The notes under the pieces were generated by a model that saw only the letters and a program-made list of their open reading frames with translations, had not been told where the DNA came from and did not search any database. From the NCBI GenBank assembly GCA_946478775.1, contig CAMLDR010000190.1, forward strand, positions 1 through 7,805: DNA of 7,805 nt. The letters run 5' to 3'. This DNA is from an uncultured Flavobacteriales bacterium. Its GTDB lineage: Bacteria > Bacteroidota > Bacteroidia > Flavobacteriales > Crocinitomicaceae. The position numbers were made by a program, and so were the translations under genes. The first letter of the stretch is position 1, and each line of letters begins with the position of its first letter. This document shows positions 1-5,839 of the stretch, in pieces.

Positions 1-346
1 AACGCACATCTTTCCCTCTTTCAAATACGATGGGTTTTAATCCCAGTTCCAAAGCTCTCAAGCCGGCATATAATCCTGCAGGACCAGCCCCGATGATGTG
101 GACCGTTTTGGAATCTTCGGTGACTTTTTGCGGATTAAATTCCGGATCAAAAGGTGGAATGGCACCGTCCAAAAACACCTCAAAAGCTGCATTGATCTTA
201 ATGTCCCGTTTACGCGCATCGATGGAGCGCTTGTGCCATTTCCAGGCAAACGAATCGTTTGGGATCTTTAGTTCACGGGAGATAGCGGAACGAATGAACG
301 CTTCATCTTTTGCTTCTTCGGGAGAAAATTGGAATTGTACCTGCAT
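1..346 (-). CDS. FAD-dependent oxidoreductase, COG2509-like, N-terminal part
   Basis: The frame opens at an ATG at 346 and stays open to the left edge, so 115 residues are present and the C-terminal part lies outside the window. Residues 28-50 (IPNDSFAW, then HKRSIDARKRD) resemble the N-terminal domain of the COG2509 family of NAD(P)/FAD-dependent dehydrogenases, where an SIDAR-type motif precedes the nucleotide fold. Residues 82-111 form the first beta-alpha-beta unit of a Rossmann fold: VHIIGAGPAGLYAG with the glycines at 86, 88 and 91, ending in VFERG, where Glu109 is placed to bind the FAD ribose. Family members are usually about 500 residues, so this is roughly a fifth of the protein. 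The substrate is not known from sequence. The ATG was chosen because a near-consensus Bacteroidota promoter ends seven bases upstream, leaving almost no leader. Transcription is in the same direction as porT, 83 bp away, but probably from its own promoter. Confidence 0.88.
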   Translation of the reverse strand, partial: MQVQFQFSPEEAKDEAFIRSAISRELKIPNDSFAWKWHKRSIDARKRDIKINAAFEVFLDGAIPPFDPEFNPQKVTEDSKTVHIIGAGPAGLYAGLRALELGLKPIVFERGKDVR

Positions 347-353
347 TTGGCGG

Positions 354-381
354 CAAAGATAAGGTAAATTTGAACCACCAA
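354..381 (-). promoter_or_regulatory. Bacteroidota-type promoter of the oxidoreductase gene
   Basis: On the minus strand TATCTTTG (361-354) matches the Bacteroidota -7 element TAnnTTTG exactly. A TTG at 381-379 lies 17 bases upstream, within the 17-23 range known for the -33 element in Flavobacterium. Only seven bases separate the -7 box from the ATG at 346, so the transcript would start within a few bases of the start codon and be leaderless or nearly so. The -33 TTG lies inside one arm of the hairpin at 373-427. The site is predicted from sequence only. Confidence 0.6.
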
Positions 382-427
382 GCACACAAAGAGATACCTA
401 GAAAGATGAGCTGTGTGCTTGGTAGTT
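373..427. repeat. Inverted repeat after porT (possible terminator)
   Basis: The arms at 373-388 and 412-427 are complementary over 16 bp. Twelve of these (ACCAAGCACACA and its complement) are perfect, and the only non-Watson-Crick pair is a G-U on the minus transcript. The loop is 23 nt. The stem begins two bases after the porT stop codon, so it could terminate that transcript or protect its 3' end, but no clear U-tract follows it on the minus strand and the loop is large for an intrinsic terminator. The wording (ACCACCAAG, CACACAAAGAG) resembles dispersed intergenic hairpins with similar words seen in many environmental bacteria; that comparison is from memory. Confidence 0.6.
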
Positions 428-429
428 AA

Positions 430-1152
430 TTATCCTTCAAAAATGAGGGAAATCCAGAGTACTTTGTTGTAAAGACGGTCGATTGGTTTGGAAACGGGGG
501 AATTATCCTGGATCAAAGAATTGGAAAAACTTTGGGAAAATTTTACTTCAAAACCAAATTTAAAGAAGGGAGCAAACCACTCTAATCCTCCTCCAACCTG
601 TCCCTGGAAATCGCTTGCTTTGATTTTGATAAAGGGATCAATGAAATTTTGAGAAGCGTCTTCCTGTGATTGGAGATCGTAGGAATATTGTCCGCCAACC
701 AATACGTATGCTGCAAAATTATTAATCCTCAGGGTTCGGAACTGAAGCATCAAAGGAAAATCCAGGTTGGTTGAATTGACCCGTTCTTCCAGGAAAACAT
801 CTTTTGTTACACTGGGATCCGGATCCTGGTAATAATATTGGACAGCCCGTTCCTGGAAAGATAAGGTGGGAATGAAGCGCAAACGAACGATCGGATGCCC
901 GAGCTTGATCGTAGTTACAATTCCTACCTGGCCTCCAGGCTGACGCTTTGTTTCCAAAGATTTCAGGTTGTAACTGGAATAGGCATCGTTTACCGGAATG
1001 GCTTTGAAATTAGATGTATTGATCCCCAACATAAATCCAAAGTGAATCCAGCGTTCATCAAAACGCTTGTAATTCTTTGGCTTTTCGGGTTGTGCGAAAA
1101 GAATGCCGGTCATTAAAACTGCGACAAACGTTATGGCCCATTTTTTAATCAT
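430..1152 (-). CDS. porT: PorT/SprT-like outer-membrane protein of the type IX secretion system
   Basis: PorT (SprT in Flavobacterium) is a small outer-membrane beta-barrel protein needed for type IX secretion and, in gliding species, for motility. From the ATG at 1152 the product is 240 residues, close to the family length. Residues 1-20 are a signal peptide (MIKKW, hydrophobic core, ILFA then Gln21). Family-like stretches are visible: IHFGFMLGINTSNF (36-49), LRFIPTLSFQERAVQYY (91-107), NSTNLDFPLMLQFRTLRINN (126-145), EWFAPFFKFGFEVKFSQSFS (191-210) and a strand-like C-terminus, VLWISLIFEG. Alternating hydrophobic residues and the aromatic-rich end fit a barrel. A TTG three codons upstream (1161) keeps the frame open and would add three residues, but ATG is preferred because the signal peptide then starts normally. 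The position directly after ubiE supports the call, as I recall this pairing from other Bacteroidota. A generic OMP_b-brl_2 protein is the main alternative. Confidence 0.85.
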   Translation of the reverse strand: MIKKWAITFVAVLMTGILFAQPEKPKNYKRFDERWIHFGFMLGINTSNFKAIPVNDAYSSYNLKSLETKRQPGGQVGIVTTIKLGHPIVRLRFIPTLSFQERAVQYYYQDPDPSVTKDVFLEERVNSTNLDFPLMLQFRTLRINNFAAYVLVGGQYSYDLQSQEDASQNFIDPFIKIKASDFQGQVGGGLEWFAPFFKFGFEVKFSQSFSNSLIQDNSPVSKPIDRLYNKVLWISLIFEG

Positions 1153-1195
1153 ACCTTTCAAACGATGTTTGATTTTTTTTATTTTAAAAAAATCG

Positions 1196-1255
1196 GTTCA
1201 AAAAGTTAAAAATGTTCAAAAAGTTGAACCCATTGAACCTTTTGAACTTTTCAAC
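1196..1255. repeat. GTTCAA-rich short quasi-tandem repeats
   Basis: The gap between porT and ubiE is built from copies of one short word. On the plus strand GTTCAAAAAGTT occurs twice, at 1196-1207 and 1214-1225. On the minus strand, from the ubiE stop codon onward, variants of GTTCAAAAG follow one another at an 8-9 base period (GTTGAAAA, GTTCAAAAG, GTTCAATGG, GTTCAAC). Because the word recurs in both orientations, the tract can fold in several ways, including the perfect GTTCAA/TTGAAC inverted repeat at 1214-1229. No protein-coding potential is seen here. Confidence 0.6.
1214..1247 (-). terminator. Likely terminator of ubiE/menG
   Basis: On the minus transcript, GTTCAAAAGGTT (1247-1236) pairs with AACTTTTTGAAC (1225-1214) to give a 12-bp stem with a single G-U pair and a 10-nt loop. 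It starts eight bases after the ubiE stop codon. The downstream sequence is U-rich, with short runs at about 1213-1208 and a seven-base run at 1192-1186. The stem is AT-rich and so weak for an intrinsic terminator, and overlapping copies of the same repeat allow alternative folds. Confidence 0.45.
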
Positions 1256-1986
1256 TACTTTACTCCCGAATAGATCGTTGCAATACCACCTGAAACCAAT
1301 CTTGCAGCTACTTTTTGATAGCCTAGTTTTTCCAGGATATCCGTAAACGCTTTTCCTTCAGGGAACGCCGCAACTGATTCCGGCAAATAAGCGTATGCTT
1401 TCTCATCCTTAGAAATACGTTTTCCAAAGAACGGAATAATGTATTTGGAGTGGAACGAATAGTACTGTTTTACGGGAAATTTCTTTGGTTTTGAAAACTC
1501 CAGAATAATCAGTTTTCCTCCGGGACGGACAACCCGCAGCATTTCAGCCAGGCCTTTTTCCAGGTTTTCGTAGTTGCGTACTCCGAAACCAACTGTCAAA
1601 GCATCAAAATAATTGTCATCAAACGGTAAATTTTCCGAATCTCCGAGCAGCATGGAAATGGTACTGTCCAAACTGCGTTTCTTCATTTTTTCACGCCCCA
1701 CTTCCAGCATTCCTTCCGAAATATCCATCCCTACTATTTCTACCGGTTTCAATTTCATCAATTGAATGGCGAAATCACCTGTTCCGGTTGCAAGGTCCAA
1801 TATGCGTTTCGGCTGGATTTCTTTCAACATGTTCACTGCTTTTCTTCTCCAAATCCGGTCGATTCCAAGGGATAAAAAGTGATTTAAAAAATCATAGCGC
1901 TTAGAGATCTTGTTAAACATCTCAGCAACTTCTTCTTTCTTTGATTTATCGTCTGTACCGTATGGTTTTACCACTTTTCTTTCCAT
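1255..1986 (-). CDS. ubiE: Demethylmenaquinone methyltransferase (UbiE/MenG)
   Basis: The enzyme methylates demethylmenaquinol with S-adenosylmethionine, the last step of menaquinone synthesis; Bacteroidota use menaquinone, so menG is the better functional name. The 243 residues match the normal family length. The first UbiE signature lies at 30-47 ([18 protein letters not shown]). SAM-binding motif I is [10 protein letters not shown] at 63-72, and the acidic end of the next strand is MDIS at 87-90. GDSENLPF (115-122) is the region that usually contacts adenine. The second signature is [17 protein letters not shown] at 151-167. The ATG at 1986 is the natural start, as the family begins a short way before the KKEEVAEMF helix. 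A 113-bp AT-rich gap separates it from the kinase gene upstream; no TAnnTTTG box was found there, so it may be read from the aminotransferase promoter. PorT follows. Confidence 0.96.
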   Translation of the reverse strand: MERKVVKPYGTDDKSKKEEVAEMFNKISKRYDFLNHFLSLGIDRIWRRKAVNMLKEIQPKRILDLATGTGDFAIQLMKLKPVEIVGMDISEGMLEVGREKMKKRSLDSTISMLLGDSENLPFDDNYFDALTVGFGVRNYENLEKGLAEMLRVVRPGGKLIILEFSKPKKFPVKQYYSFHSKYIIPFFGKRISKDEKAYAYLPESVAAFPEGKAFTDILEKLGYQKVAARLVSGGIATIYSGVK

Positions 1987-2004
1987 CTTATTAATTGATA
2001 ATGG

Positions 2005-2098
2005 AAAATTGAGAATTGAAAAGGTTTTGTTCCTACTTATTCGAATCGATTGTCTACAACCGGCTCTTACTTTTCAATTTTAAATTTTCAATTTTAAA
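2005..2098. repeat. AT-rich inverted and tandem repeat upstream of ubiE
   Basis: TTTTCAATTTTAAA is present twice in perfect tandem (2071-2084 and 2085-2098). The segment at 2070-2088 is complementary to 2005-2023 over 19 bp with two mismatches, giving a long imperfect stem around a 46-nt loop that holds the only GC-rich part of the gap. It fills nearly all the space between the kinase stop codon (2100-2102) and the ubiE start. It could act as a terminator or processing site between the two genes or be a member of an intergenic repeat family; the sequence does not decide. Confidence 0.6.
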
Positions 2099-2099
2099 T

Positions 2100-3089
2100 T
2101 TATAAAAACTGTTTTCCTTCACATTCTTGTATCAACTGGTCCGGATCGATACTTACTACTCCACTCTTCTCACAGACCAAACCACCGGCAAGGTTCGATA
2201 ATTCTGCAATGCTTTCAATGGAAAGTTCTGCCGTCAGGCATAATGTTGCCACGGAAATCACTGTATCCCCTGCTCCGCTGACGTCCGCAATATTCCTGAA
2301 ATGTGCCGGAGTATGGTAACTTGCTTCGCCTTTTTTAATAAAAACGCCGGATTCAGAAAGGGTTACGAAAGTGATCTGATTGTTTAGTTCTTTTTCCAAT
2401 AGAGAAACTGCCTGATTGAACAGTTCTGTTTGCTGGTAGGAACAATCAATCCCAATTCCTTCTTTCAATTCTTTCAGGTTCGGTTTGAACAAAGTTACAC
2501 CTTTGTATGCCAGGAAATTGTCTTTCTTCGGATCAACCGCAGTTGGAATTCCTTTTGAATTCGCTAAATCCGTAATCTCACTGATGATGCGCGGAGTCAA
2601 TACTCCTTTATTGTAATCTTCGAAAATAACCGCAGCAATGGTTTCATGTCCGATAATTGCTTTAATTTTTCCCAAGAACTCATCTTCTTCCGAGACAGAA
2701 AGAGCATGTGTATCTTCTGCATCAATCCGCAACAGGTGCTGGTTGTTTCCAATGACGCGTGTTTTTACGGTAGTAACTCGTTCTTCGCTCCGGAGAATTC
2801 CATTCAGTGGCATTTGCTGCTCGCGGAGCAATTCCATAAAATCGGTTCCTTTCTTGTCATTCCCCACTACAGAGCACAACATAGGAGTTGCACCGAGCGC
2901 CTGCAGGTTCAGTGCCACATTCGCAGCTCCTCCCAGGCGTTGTTCTTCCTTTCCCAAACTAATGATCGGAACGGGCGCCTCGGGACTAATGCGGTGTACT
3001 TTTCCCAACATATATTCATCTATCATTACATCGCCAATCACCAGAATGCGTTTGTTTTTGAATGCAGCAAGTATTTCGTGTATTGTCAT
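2100..3089 (-). CDS. hldE: PfkB-family kinase, heptose-7-phosphate kinase-like (HldE/RfaE domain I)
   Basis: HldE domain I phosphorylates D-glycero-beta-D-manno-heptose 7-phosphate at C1 on the way to ADP-heptose for LPS inner core. The 329 residues cover only the kinase; the nucleotidyltransferase domain of the fused enterobacterial protein is absent, which corresponds to the split HldA arrangement. Typical stretches are GDVMIDEYMLGKVHRISPEA (19-38), RLGGAANVALNLQALGA (51-67), VKTRVIGNNQHLLRIDAED (108-126), DYNKGVL (158-164), AVDPKK (184-189), KPNLKE (202-207), VTLSESG (242-248) and the PfkB anion-hole and base motif DVSGAGDT (269-276) with Asp275. The start codon directly follows the TAG of the aminotransferase, so translation is probably coupled. 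Heptose specificity is inferred from similarity; another sugar kinase of the same family is possible, and no other LPS gene is in view. Confidence 0.88.
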   Translation of the reverse strand: MTIHEILAAFKNKRILVIGDVMIDEYMLGKVHRISPEAPVPIISLGKEEQRLGGAANVALNLQALGATPMLCSVVGNDKKGTDFMELLREQQMPLNGILRSEERVTTVKTRVIGNNQHLLRIDAEDTHALSVSEEDEFLGKIKAIIGHETIAAVIFEDYNKGVLTPRIISEITDLANSKGIPTAVDPKKDNFLAYKGVTLFKPNLKELKEGIGIDCSYQQTELFNQAVSLLEKELNNQITFVTLSESGVFIKKGEASYHTPAHFRNIADVSGAGDTVISVATLCLTAELSIESIAELSNLAGGLVCEKSGVVSIDPDQLIQECEGKQFL

Positions 3090-4280
3090 CTAGTTCAATT
3101 CTGCTAATGCGTTTGCCACGCGTTTCATTGCTTCTGTCAATGTTTCTTCAGAAGCTGCGTAAGAGATACGCATACAATTGGCATCCCCGAATGCTTCTCC
3201 GGAAACCAATGCAACACCTTTATCCAGGAGGTACATACACAGGTCTTCTGCACTGTGAATGGTTGTTGCTCCGTTCTTTTTGCCAAAAAAGCTGGAAATA
3301 TCCGGGAACACGTAAAACGCTCCACCCGGTTTATTGGTTTTTACACCCGGCATTTTATCCAATGCATCCAAAACCAATGCACGTCTGTTCTCAAAGGCTT
3401 TCACCATGTCTTTTAAGATGGCTGGATCAGCTTTCACTGCTGCGATAGTTGCCCGCTGTGCAATGGAACAAGTACCGGACGTAAATTGTCCCTGTATTTT
3501 ATTGCAGGCATCTGCCAGGTCTTTCGGAGCTCCGATGTACCCAACTCTCCAACCTGTCATTGCCCAAGCTTTCGATACTCCGTTTACGGTTACGATCTGC
3601 TCGCGGACATCGTCAAATTGAGCCATAGAATGGTTGTGTCCCACGAAATTGATGTGCTCATAAATCTCATCAGACATGACAATGATATCCGGGTTTTCTT
3701 TTACCACATCTGCCAGGGCTCTTAATTCCTCTTTGGTGTATACCGTTCCTGTAGGATTGCACGGCGACGAGAACATCATCATTTTTGACTTCGGAGAAAT
3801 TGCTTTTCTGAATTGTTCTGGGGTGAATTTAAAATCACTTTCAATGGTTGTCGGAACAACAATTGGAATACCGCCTGCAACTTTCACGATTTCCGCGTAA
3901 GAAACCCAGTACGGTGCAGGAATAATTACTTCATCACCGGGATTGATAGCTGCCATTACCAAATTGGCAATGGATTGTTTTGCGCCGGTTGAAACCACAA
4001 TATTTTCCCTTTTGTAAGGAATTCCGTTATCGCGGTTAAACTTATCAGCAATTGCATCTCTCAAATCATCGTATCCGGGAACAGGCGTATAAGTTGTAAA
4101 GTTCTGCTCCATCGCTTCCTGTGCGGCTTTTTTAATAAAATCCGGAGTGTGAAAATCGGGTTCTCCCAAACTTAATGAAATGATGTCTTTTCCCTGGGCA
4201 CGTAATTCTCTGCTTTTCCGAGACATGGCCAAGGTAGCCGACTCTTCCATTTCCAATACGCGATTTGATAGTTGAATCAT
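3090..4280 (-). CDS. aspC: Pyridoxal-phosphate class I aminotransferase, aspartate aminotransferase type
   Basis: This cytosolic PLP enzyme of fold type I probably transfers the amino group between aspartate (or other acidic or aromatic amino acids) and 2-oxoglutarate. The 396 residues equal the usual length of the I-beta aspartate aminotransferases of non-enteric bacteria. Visible landmarks are SLGEPDFHTP (37-46), the TYTPVPGYDDLR region (63-74), STGAKQ before the cofactor phosphate site (97-102), Tyr124 in PAPYWVSY, SSPCNPTGT with Asn175, SDEIY with Asp204 and Tyr207, the Schiff-base lysine Lys237 in NGVSKAWAMTGWRVGY, Arg245, and Arg371 in MRISYA, which should bind the substrate alpha-carboxylate. 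It is first in a pair with the kinase, with no gap between the TAG and the next ATG. A Bacteroidota-type promoter lies just upstream. Exact substrate preference cannot be read from sequence. Confidence 0.94.
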   Translation of the reverse strand: MIQLSNRVLEMEESATLAMSRKSRELRAQGKDIISLSLGEPDFHTPDFIKKAAQEAMEQNFTTYTPVPGYDDLRDAIADKFNRDNGIPYKRENIVVSTGAKQSIANLVMAAINPGDEVIIPAPYWVSYAEIVKVAGGIPIVVPTTIESDFKFTPEQFRKAISPKSKMMMFSSPCNPTGTVYTKEELRALADVVKENPDIIVMSDEIYEHINFVGHNHSMAQFDDVREQIVTVNGVSKAWAMTGWRVGYIGAPKDLADACNKIQGQFTSGTCSIAQRATIAAVKADPAILKDMVKAFENRRALVLDALDKMPGVKTNKPGGAFYVFPDISSFFGKKNGATTIHSAEDLCMYLLDKGVALVSGEAFGDANCMRISYAASEETLTEAMKRVANALAELN

Positions 4281-4303
4281 AAAACTGCTTCGTTAATGAG
4301 TCC

Positions 4304-4336
4304 CAAATTTAGGGATTATTCAGAATAATGGTGCAA
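4304..4336 (-). promoter_or_regulatory. Promoter of the aminotransferase-kinase operon
   Basis: On the minus strand TAAATTTG (4311-4304) matches TAnnTTTG exactly. A TTG at 4336-4334 lies 22 bases upstream, inside the range accepted for Bacteroidota promoters. It would give a leader of about 20 nt before the ATG at 4280. The -7 box sits in a near-palindrome (CCCTAAATTTGGG). Prediction from consensus only. Confidence 0.5.
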
Positions 4337-4455
4337 TAAATCGGGAATAAACAACACTCCAAATCAAATACAAATGCATTCTTTTCTCCTACAGAGGATC
4401 ACAGAAGAACGCAGAAGTCTTTACGCTGGTATGAATTCAGGATAAAATTGCATTA

Positions 4456-4551
4456 TTGGCAGGAGCTGCGGGAATTTTTACACTAATTTACATTGCTTTA
4501 AAAAAGATGAAAAGTGCTTCATTTACTTTTATGGAAACACACAAATTATGA
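4456..4551 (+). CDS. Possible 31-residue membrane peptide overlapping the propeller gene
   Basis: A frame open from 4435 encodes a hydrophobic stretch (GAAGIFTLIYIAL), then Lys-Lys and a short polar tail ending METHKL. Its TGA stop overlaps the ATG of the propeller gene as ATGA, a typical coupling arrangement. The composition looks like a single transmembrane helix with a positive inside flank. The weakness is the start: no ATG precedes the helix, so it would need the TTG at 4456 or an ATT at 4435. It may instead be the tail of a decayed gene or a chance frame. I do not recognise it. The rest of the 267-bp gap (4281-4547) holds the aminotransferase promoter and a CAGAAG-repeating stretch near 4401-4418, with no convincing plus-strand promoter. 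Confidence 0.22.
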   Translation: MAGAAGIFTLIYIALKKMKSASFTFMETHKL

Positions 4552-5618
4552 AAGTACTTTTAATTGGAAGTTTATTGGCGCTTTGCCTTTACAGTGCACA
4601 GACTTTGAACATAAAAAAGCTCAACGCAGGGATAACAAAAGTCAGCAATTGGGATGACACCCTGGTTTACGGACCACACCCCCCGTGCTACTATACCAAT
4701 GCCGTAAGCGAGTATGTGCGCCGGATCTTCCAGGACAGCAGAGGATTTCTTTGGTTTGGGACTAACTCTGACGGTATTGCACTTTTCGACGGAAACAAAC
4801 TTTCTTATATGAATACCTCCGAAGGGCTGAGTGGTTCTCAAATTACAGGAATTGTGGAAGACAAGCAGGGAAAAGTATGGTTTTCAACAAATAATGGAGT
4901 TTCCAGGTATGATCTTTCCGCAAAATCGGGGAAATACTTTCAAAATTTCGGAGAGAAGGAAGGGCTATCGAGTAAAAGTACCTGGAGTATTTTCCATGAC
5001 AGCAAAGGAACGATCTGGGTAGGAACTGTTCAGGGATTGTGTCTATTTAACGGTACTAACTTTGAAGCTTTTCCTATTCCGAATGCGGAAAAAAGCTGGA
5101 TTCGTTCCATCACCGAGGATAAAACCGGAAATCTTTGGTTTGCTACCGCAGATAAAGGTGCATTCCAATTTGACGGAAAGACTTTCAGGCAAATCTCTGT
5201 GAAGGACGGATTGTGTTCCAATGACCTGACCTGTATCCTGGAAGACACAAGTGGAAACATCTGGTTTGGTTCGATGGATGGTGGAGTAAGCAAATACAAT
5301 CCTATGGAAAAGGGAAAAAAGGAATTCACCCATTTCAATTCTAAAAGCGGGATCGGAGGCAATGAAGTCTGGGCAATCTATGAGGACACCAAAGGAACGA
5401 TTTGGTTTTCCTGCGAAGGTTTTGGGGTTTATATTTACCAGAACGAGAAAATCTACCAGTTCAATGAAAAGCAGGGACTTCATATGCGAGCGGTACAGTC
5501 ATTTTACCAGGACAAATTTGGATTATTCTGGATTGGCGGCGCCGGCGGTCTGGTCCGTTTCACCGGGGACTCATTTAGAATAGTAACAAAAGACGGCCCT
5601 TGGGACGACGGATGTTGA
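4548..5618 (+). CDS. Exported standalone two-component-regulator propeller protein (Reg_prop repeats)
   Basis: The 356-residue product starts with a signal peptide (MKVLLIGSLLALCLYSA, probable cleavage after Ala17). The rest is seven copies of the Reg_prop motif, hydrophobic-x-x-Asp-x-x-Gly-x-hydrophobic-Trp-hydrophobic-Gly/Ser-Thr: at 60-72 (IFQDSRGFLWFGT), 102-114, 148-160, 188-200, 230-242, 277-289 and 319-331 (FYQDKFGLFWIGG). The spacing of 40-47 residues fits one beta-propeller of seven blades. In hybrid two-component systems such propellers form the periplasmic sensor, usually two in tandem, followed by a Y_Y_Y domain, membrane helix and histidine kinase. None of these is present and no kinase gene is adjacent, so this is an orphan secreted or periplasmic propeller, probably a binding protein of unknown ligand. 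Cys13 is not in a good lipobox (Leu at -1). The frame ends at TGA (5616-5618); a second in-frame TGA and a coding-like remnant follow. Confidence 0.87.
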   Translation: MKVLLIGSLLALCLYSAQTLNIKKLNAGITKVSNWDDTLVYGPHPPCYYTNAVSEYVRRIFQDSRGFLWFGTNSDGIALFDGNKLSYMNTSEGLSGSQITGIVEDKQGKVWFSTNNGVSRYDLSAKSGKYFQNFGEKEGLSSKSTWSIFHDSKGTIWVGTVQGLCLFNGTNFEAFPIPNAEKSWIRSITEDKTGNLWFATADKGAFQFDGKTFRQISVKDGLCSNDLTCILEDTSGNIWFGSMDGGVSKYNPMEKGKKEFTHFNSKSGIGGNEVWAIYEDTKGTIWFSCEGFGVYIYQNEKIYQFNEKQGLHMRAVQSFYQDKFGLFWIGGAGGLVRFTGDSFRIVTKDGPWDDGC

Positions 5619-5627
5619 ACAGAATGA

Positions 5628-5771
5628 GAATCCAAAGCAAGAATCTACAATTTTGAGGTTGTAGGTGGTAAAATTGTTTTGATGACTGAGCAGGACAGAA
5701 CAAAAAATACAGACCCAACGAAATTGATTGAAGGATGGAATAACTTCTATTGGTTCAAATTAGCTCAATAA
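5628..5771 (+). pseudogene. Coding-like remnant in frame after the propeller gene
   Basis: After the propeller stop codon come two codons, a second TGA (5625-5627), and then 47 open codons in the same frame ending at TAA. The peptide has protein-like composition, with a beta-strand-like YNFEVVGGKIVLM and an aromatic end, EGWNNFYWFKLAQ. The first ATG is internal (5682), leaving only 29 residues. I do not recognise the family. It may be the 3' remnant of a lost gene, an extension of the propeller protein cut off by stop codons, or a chance frame. The propeller already has seven motifs and a closing strand, which argues against it being a missing blade. Confidence 0.35.
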
Positions 5772-5799
5772 AATCTAACTACCCCAAATTAATTATCAG

Positions 5800-5829
5800 T
5801 AGGGACGTCAGCCACGGTTGACGTCCCTA
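5800..5829. terminator. Bidirectional terminator between convergent genes
   Basis: TAGGGACGTCAGCC (5800-5813) pairs with GGTTGACGTCCCTA (5816-5829) to form a stem of about 13 bp, including one G-U pair, with a very short loop. The outer 11 bp are perfect. On the plus strand it is followed by TTTGTTT, so it should end transcripts of the propeller gene and remnant. On the minus strand it lies 10 bp beyond the NYN-LOTUS stop codon and is preceded by an A-rich run, as usual for two-way terminators; the downstream U content on that side is weaker. Confidence 0.8.
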
Positions 5830-5839
5830 TTTGTTTAAA

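Noticed and set aside
30..362. 110-residue plus-strand frame at the left edge
   Set aside because: It is antisense to the FAD-oxidoreductase N-terminus, which shows a clear GxGPAG dinucleotide motif.
1153..1161. TTG start for PorT adding three residues
   Set aside because: The ATG at 1152 gives a normal signal peptide and is the more usual codon; the same reasoning applies to the TTG at 6592 for the NYN-LOTUS gene.
2638..3107. Two long plus-strand frames opposite the heptose-kinase-like gene
   Set aside because: They run antisense to clearly conserved PfkB motifs, have Cys/Ser/Phe-rich unstructured composition and show no recognisable domain, so they are shadows.
3062..3900. Several plus-strand frames opposite the aminotransferase
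   Set aside because: Antisense to an intact aminotransferase with all active-site residues, and no protein-like features of their own.
5030..5483. Overlapping minus-strand frames opposite the propeller gene
   Set aside because: They mirror the repetitive codons of the propeller blades and carry no independent motif.
5604..5627. Selenocysteine or programmed readthrough at the propeller TGA codons
   Set aside because: Two TGA codons lie three codons apart, no SECIS-like hairpin is evident directly downstream, and the propeller is already complete.
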